From Campylobacter sputorum (GTDB lineage: Bacteria > Campylobacterota > Campylobacteria > Campylobacterales > Campylobacteraceae): a stretch of 64,000 nucleotides of DNA. Within the stretch, counting starts at the first letter, position 1. Each line of letters begins with the position of its first letter. The notes beneath the pieces were generated by a model. The model had not been told where the DNA came from. It searched no databases and saw only the letters and a list, made by a program, of their open reading frames with translations. The translations under genes and the position numbers were made by a program. The stretch is from the NCBI RefSeq assembly GCF_002220775.1, contig NZ_CP019685.1:806001-870000 (forward strand), written 5' to 3'. This document shows positions 63,728 to 64,000 of this stretch, one piece after another.

Positions 63728-64000
63728 TTGTTTCAGTAACTTCACATCGTTTTCCACTTAAATAAGATTTGGGGACCTTAGTCGGTAGTCTGGGTTGTTC
63801 CCCTCTTGACGACGGATTTTATCACTCGCCGCCTGACTGCTGTGATTACACTATAAGTATTCGGAGTTTGATAGGGTTTGGTACATTGGTATACGCCCTA
63901 GCCCATTCAGTGCTCTACCCCTTATAGTTACGACACAACGCTATACCTCAATATATTTCGGAGAGAACCAGCTATCACGATGTTTGATTGGCCTTTCACC

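Overview
The window is chromosomal DNA from an AT-rich epsilonproteobacterium, most likely a Campylobacter. Gene blocks in an order I recall from Campylobacter support this: secA-lolA; metK-sstT; pepF-rep-truB-csrA-ispE-smpB; a thioredoxin-like lipoprotein with clpS-clpA-aat; kdsB-thrC with lpxK-nadE; cmoB next to a Cj0977-type hotdog gene; a ComEA gene; and a 23S gene with an insertion in the region of helix 45. The species cannot be fixed from sequence alone. Gene density is high, with many 1-16 nt overlaps and many bidirectional hairpin terminators.

Layout. 1-8.4 kb: secA (its 3' end is cut by the window), lolA, a FliL-like periplasmic protein, a PIF1-like helicase, phosphomannomutase, an Hsp20 gene with a CIRCE operator, a thioesterase, an orphan hydrogenase-maturation protease and a large AsmA/TamB-like protein. 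8.4-10.5 kb: groES-groEL with its own CIRCE and sigma70 promoter. 10.5-13.7 kb: a very AT-rich islet with an unrecognised membrane protein and a replication-initiator-like protein. 13.7-19.85 kb: one operon of a small Dba-like protein, a DsbI/DsbB-family protein, a separate propeller-like protein, a Tat-exported molybdopterin oxidoreductase, its Fe-S subunit, a TorD-like chaperone and an NrfD-type membrane anchor. 19.9-34.1 kb: a hypothetical gene, a C40-M15 double peptidoglycan peptidase, an ABC-F ATPase, lactate permease facing lutABC, an Asp/Glu transporter with a racemase, metK and sstT. 34.1-50.1 kb: a stop-interrupted gene, pepF, an SspB-like gene, rep, truB, csrA, ispE, smpB, a decayed stretch, a 1402-residue S6-type autotransporter protease, then clpS-clpA-aat. 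50.1-59.1 kb: minus-strand biosynthetic genes, then cmoB, a small lipoprotein and dgkA. 59.1-60.2 kb: gene debris. 60.2-64 kb: comEA, 5S rRNA and a partial 23S rRNA holding a protein-coding intervening sequence.

How the parts work together. The 13.7-19.85 kb operon places a quinone-reducing DsbB-type protein beside a quinol-oxidising molybdoenzyme, so periplasmic disulfide formation could feed an anaerobic respiratory reductase. This is the best candidate for an undescribed system. Lactate uptake and oxidation, amino-acid uptake and the molybdoenzyme fit an organism that respires organic acids and amino acids. SmpB, the SspB-like protein, ClpS, ClpA and Aat form a protein-quality-control neighbourhood. 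All functions are read from motifs and gene order; no search was run.
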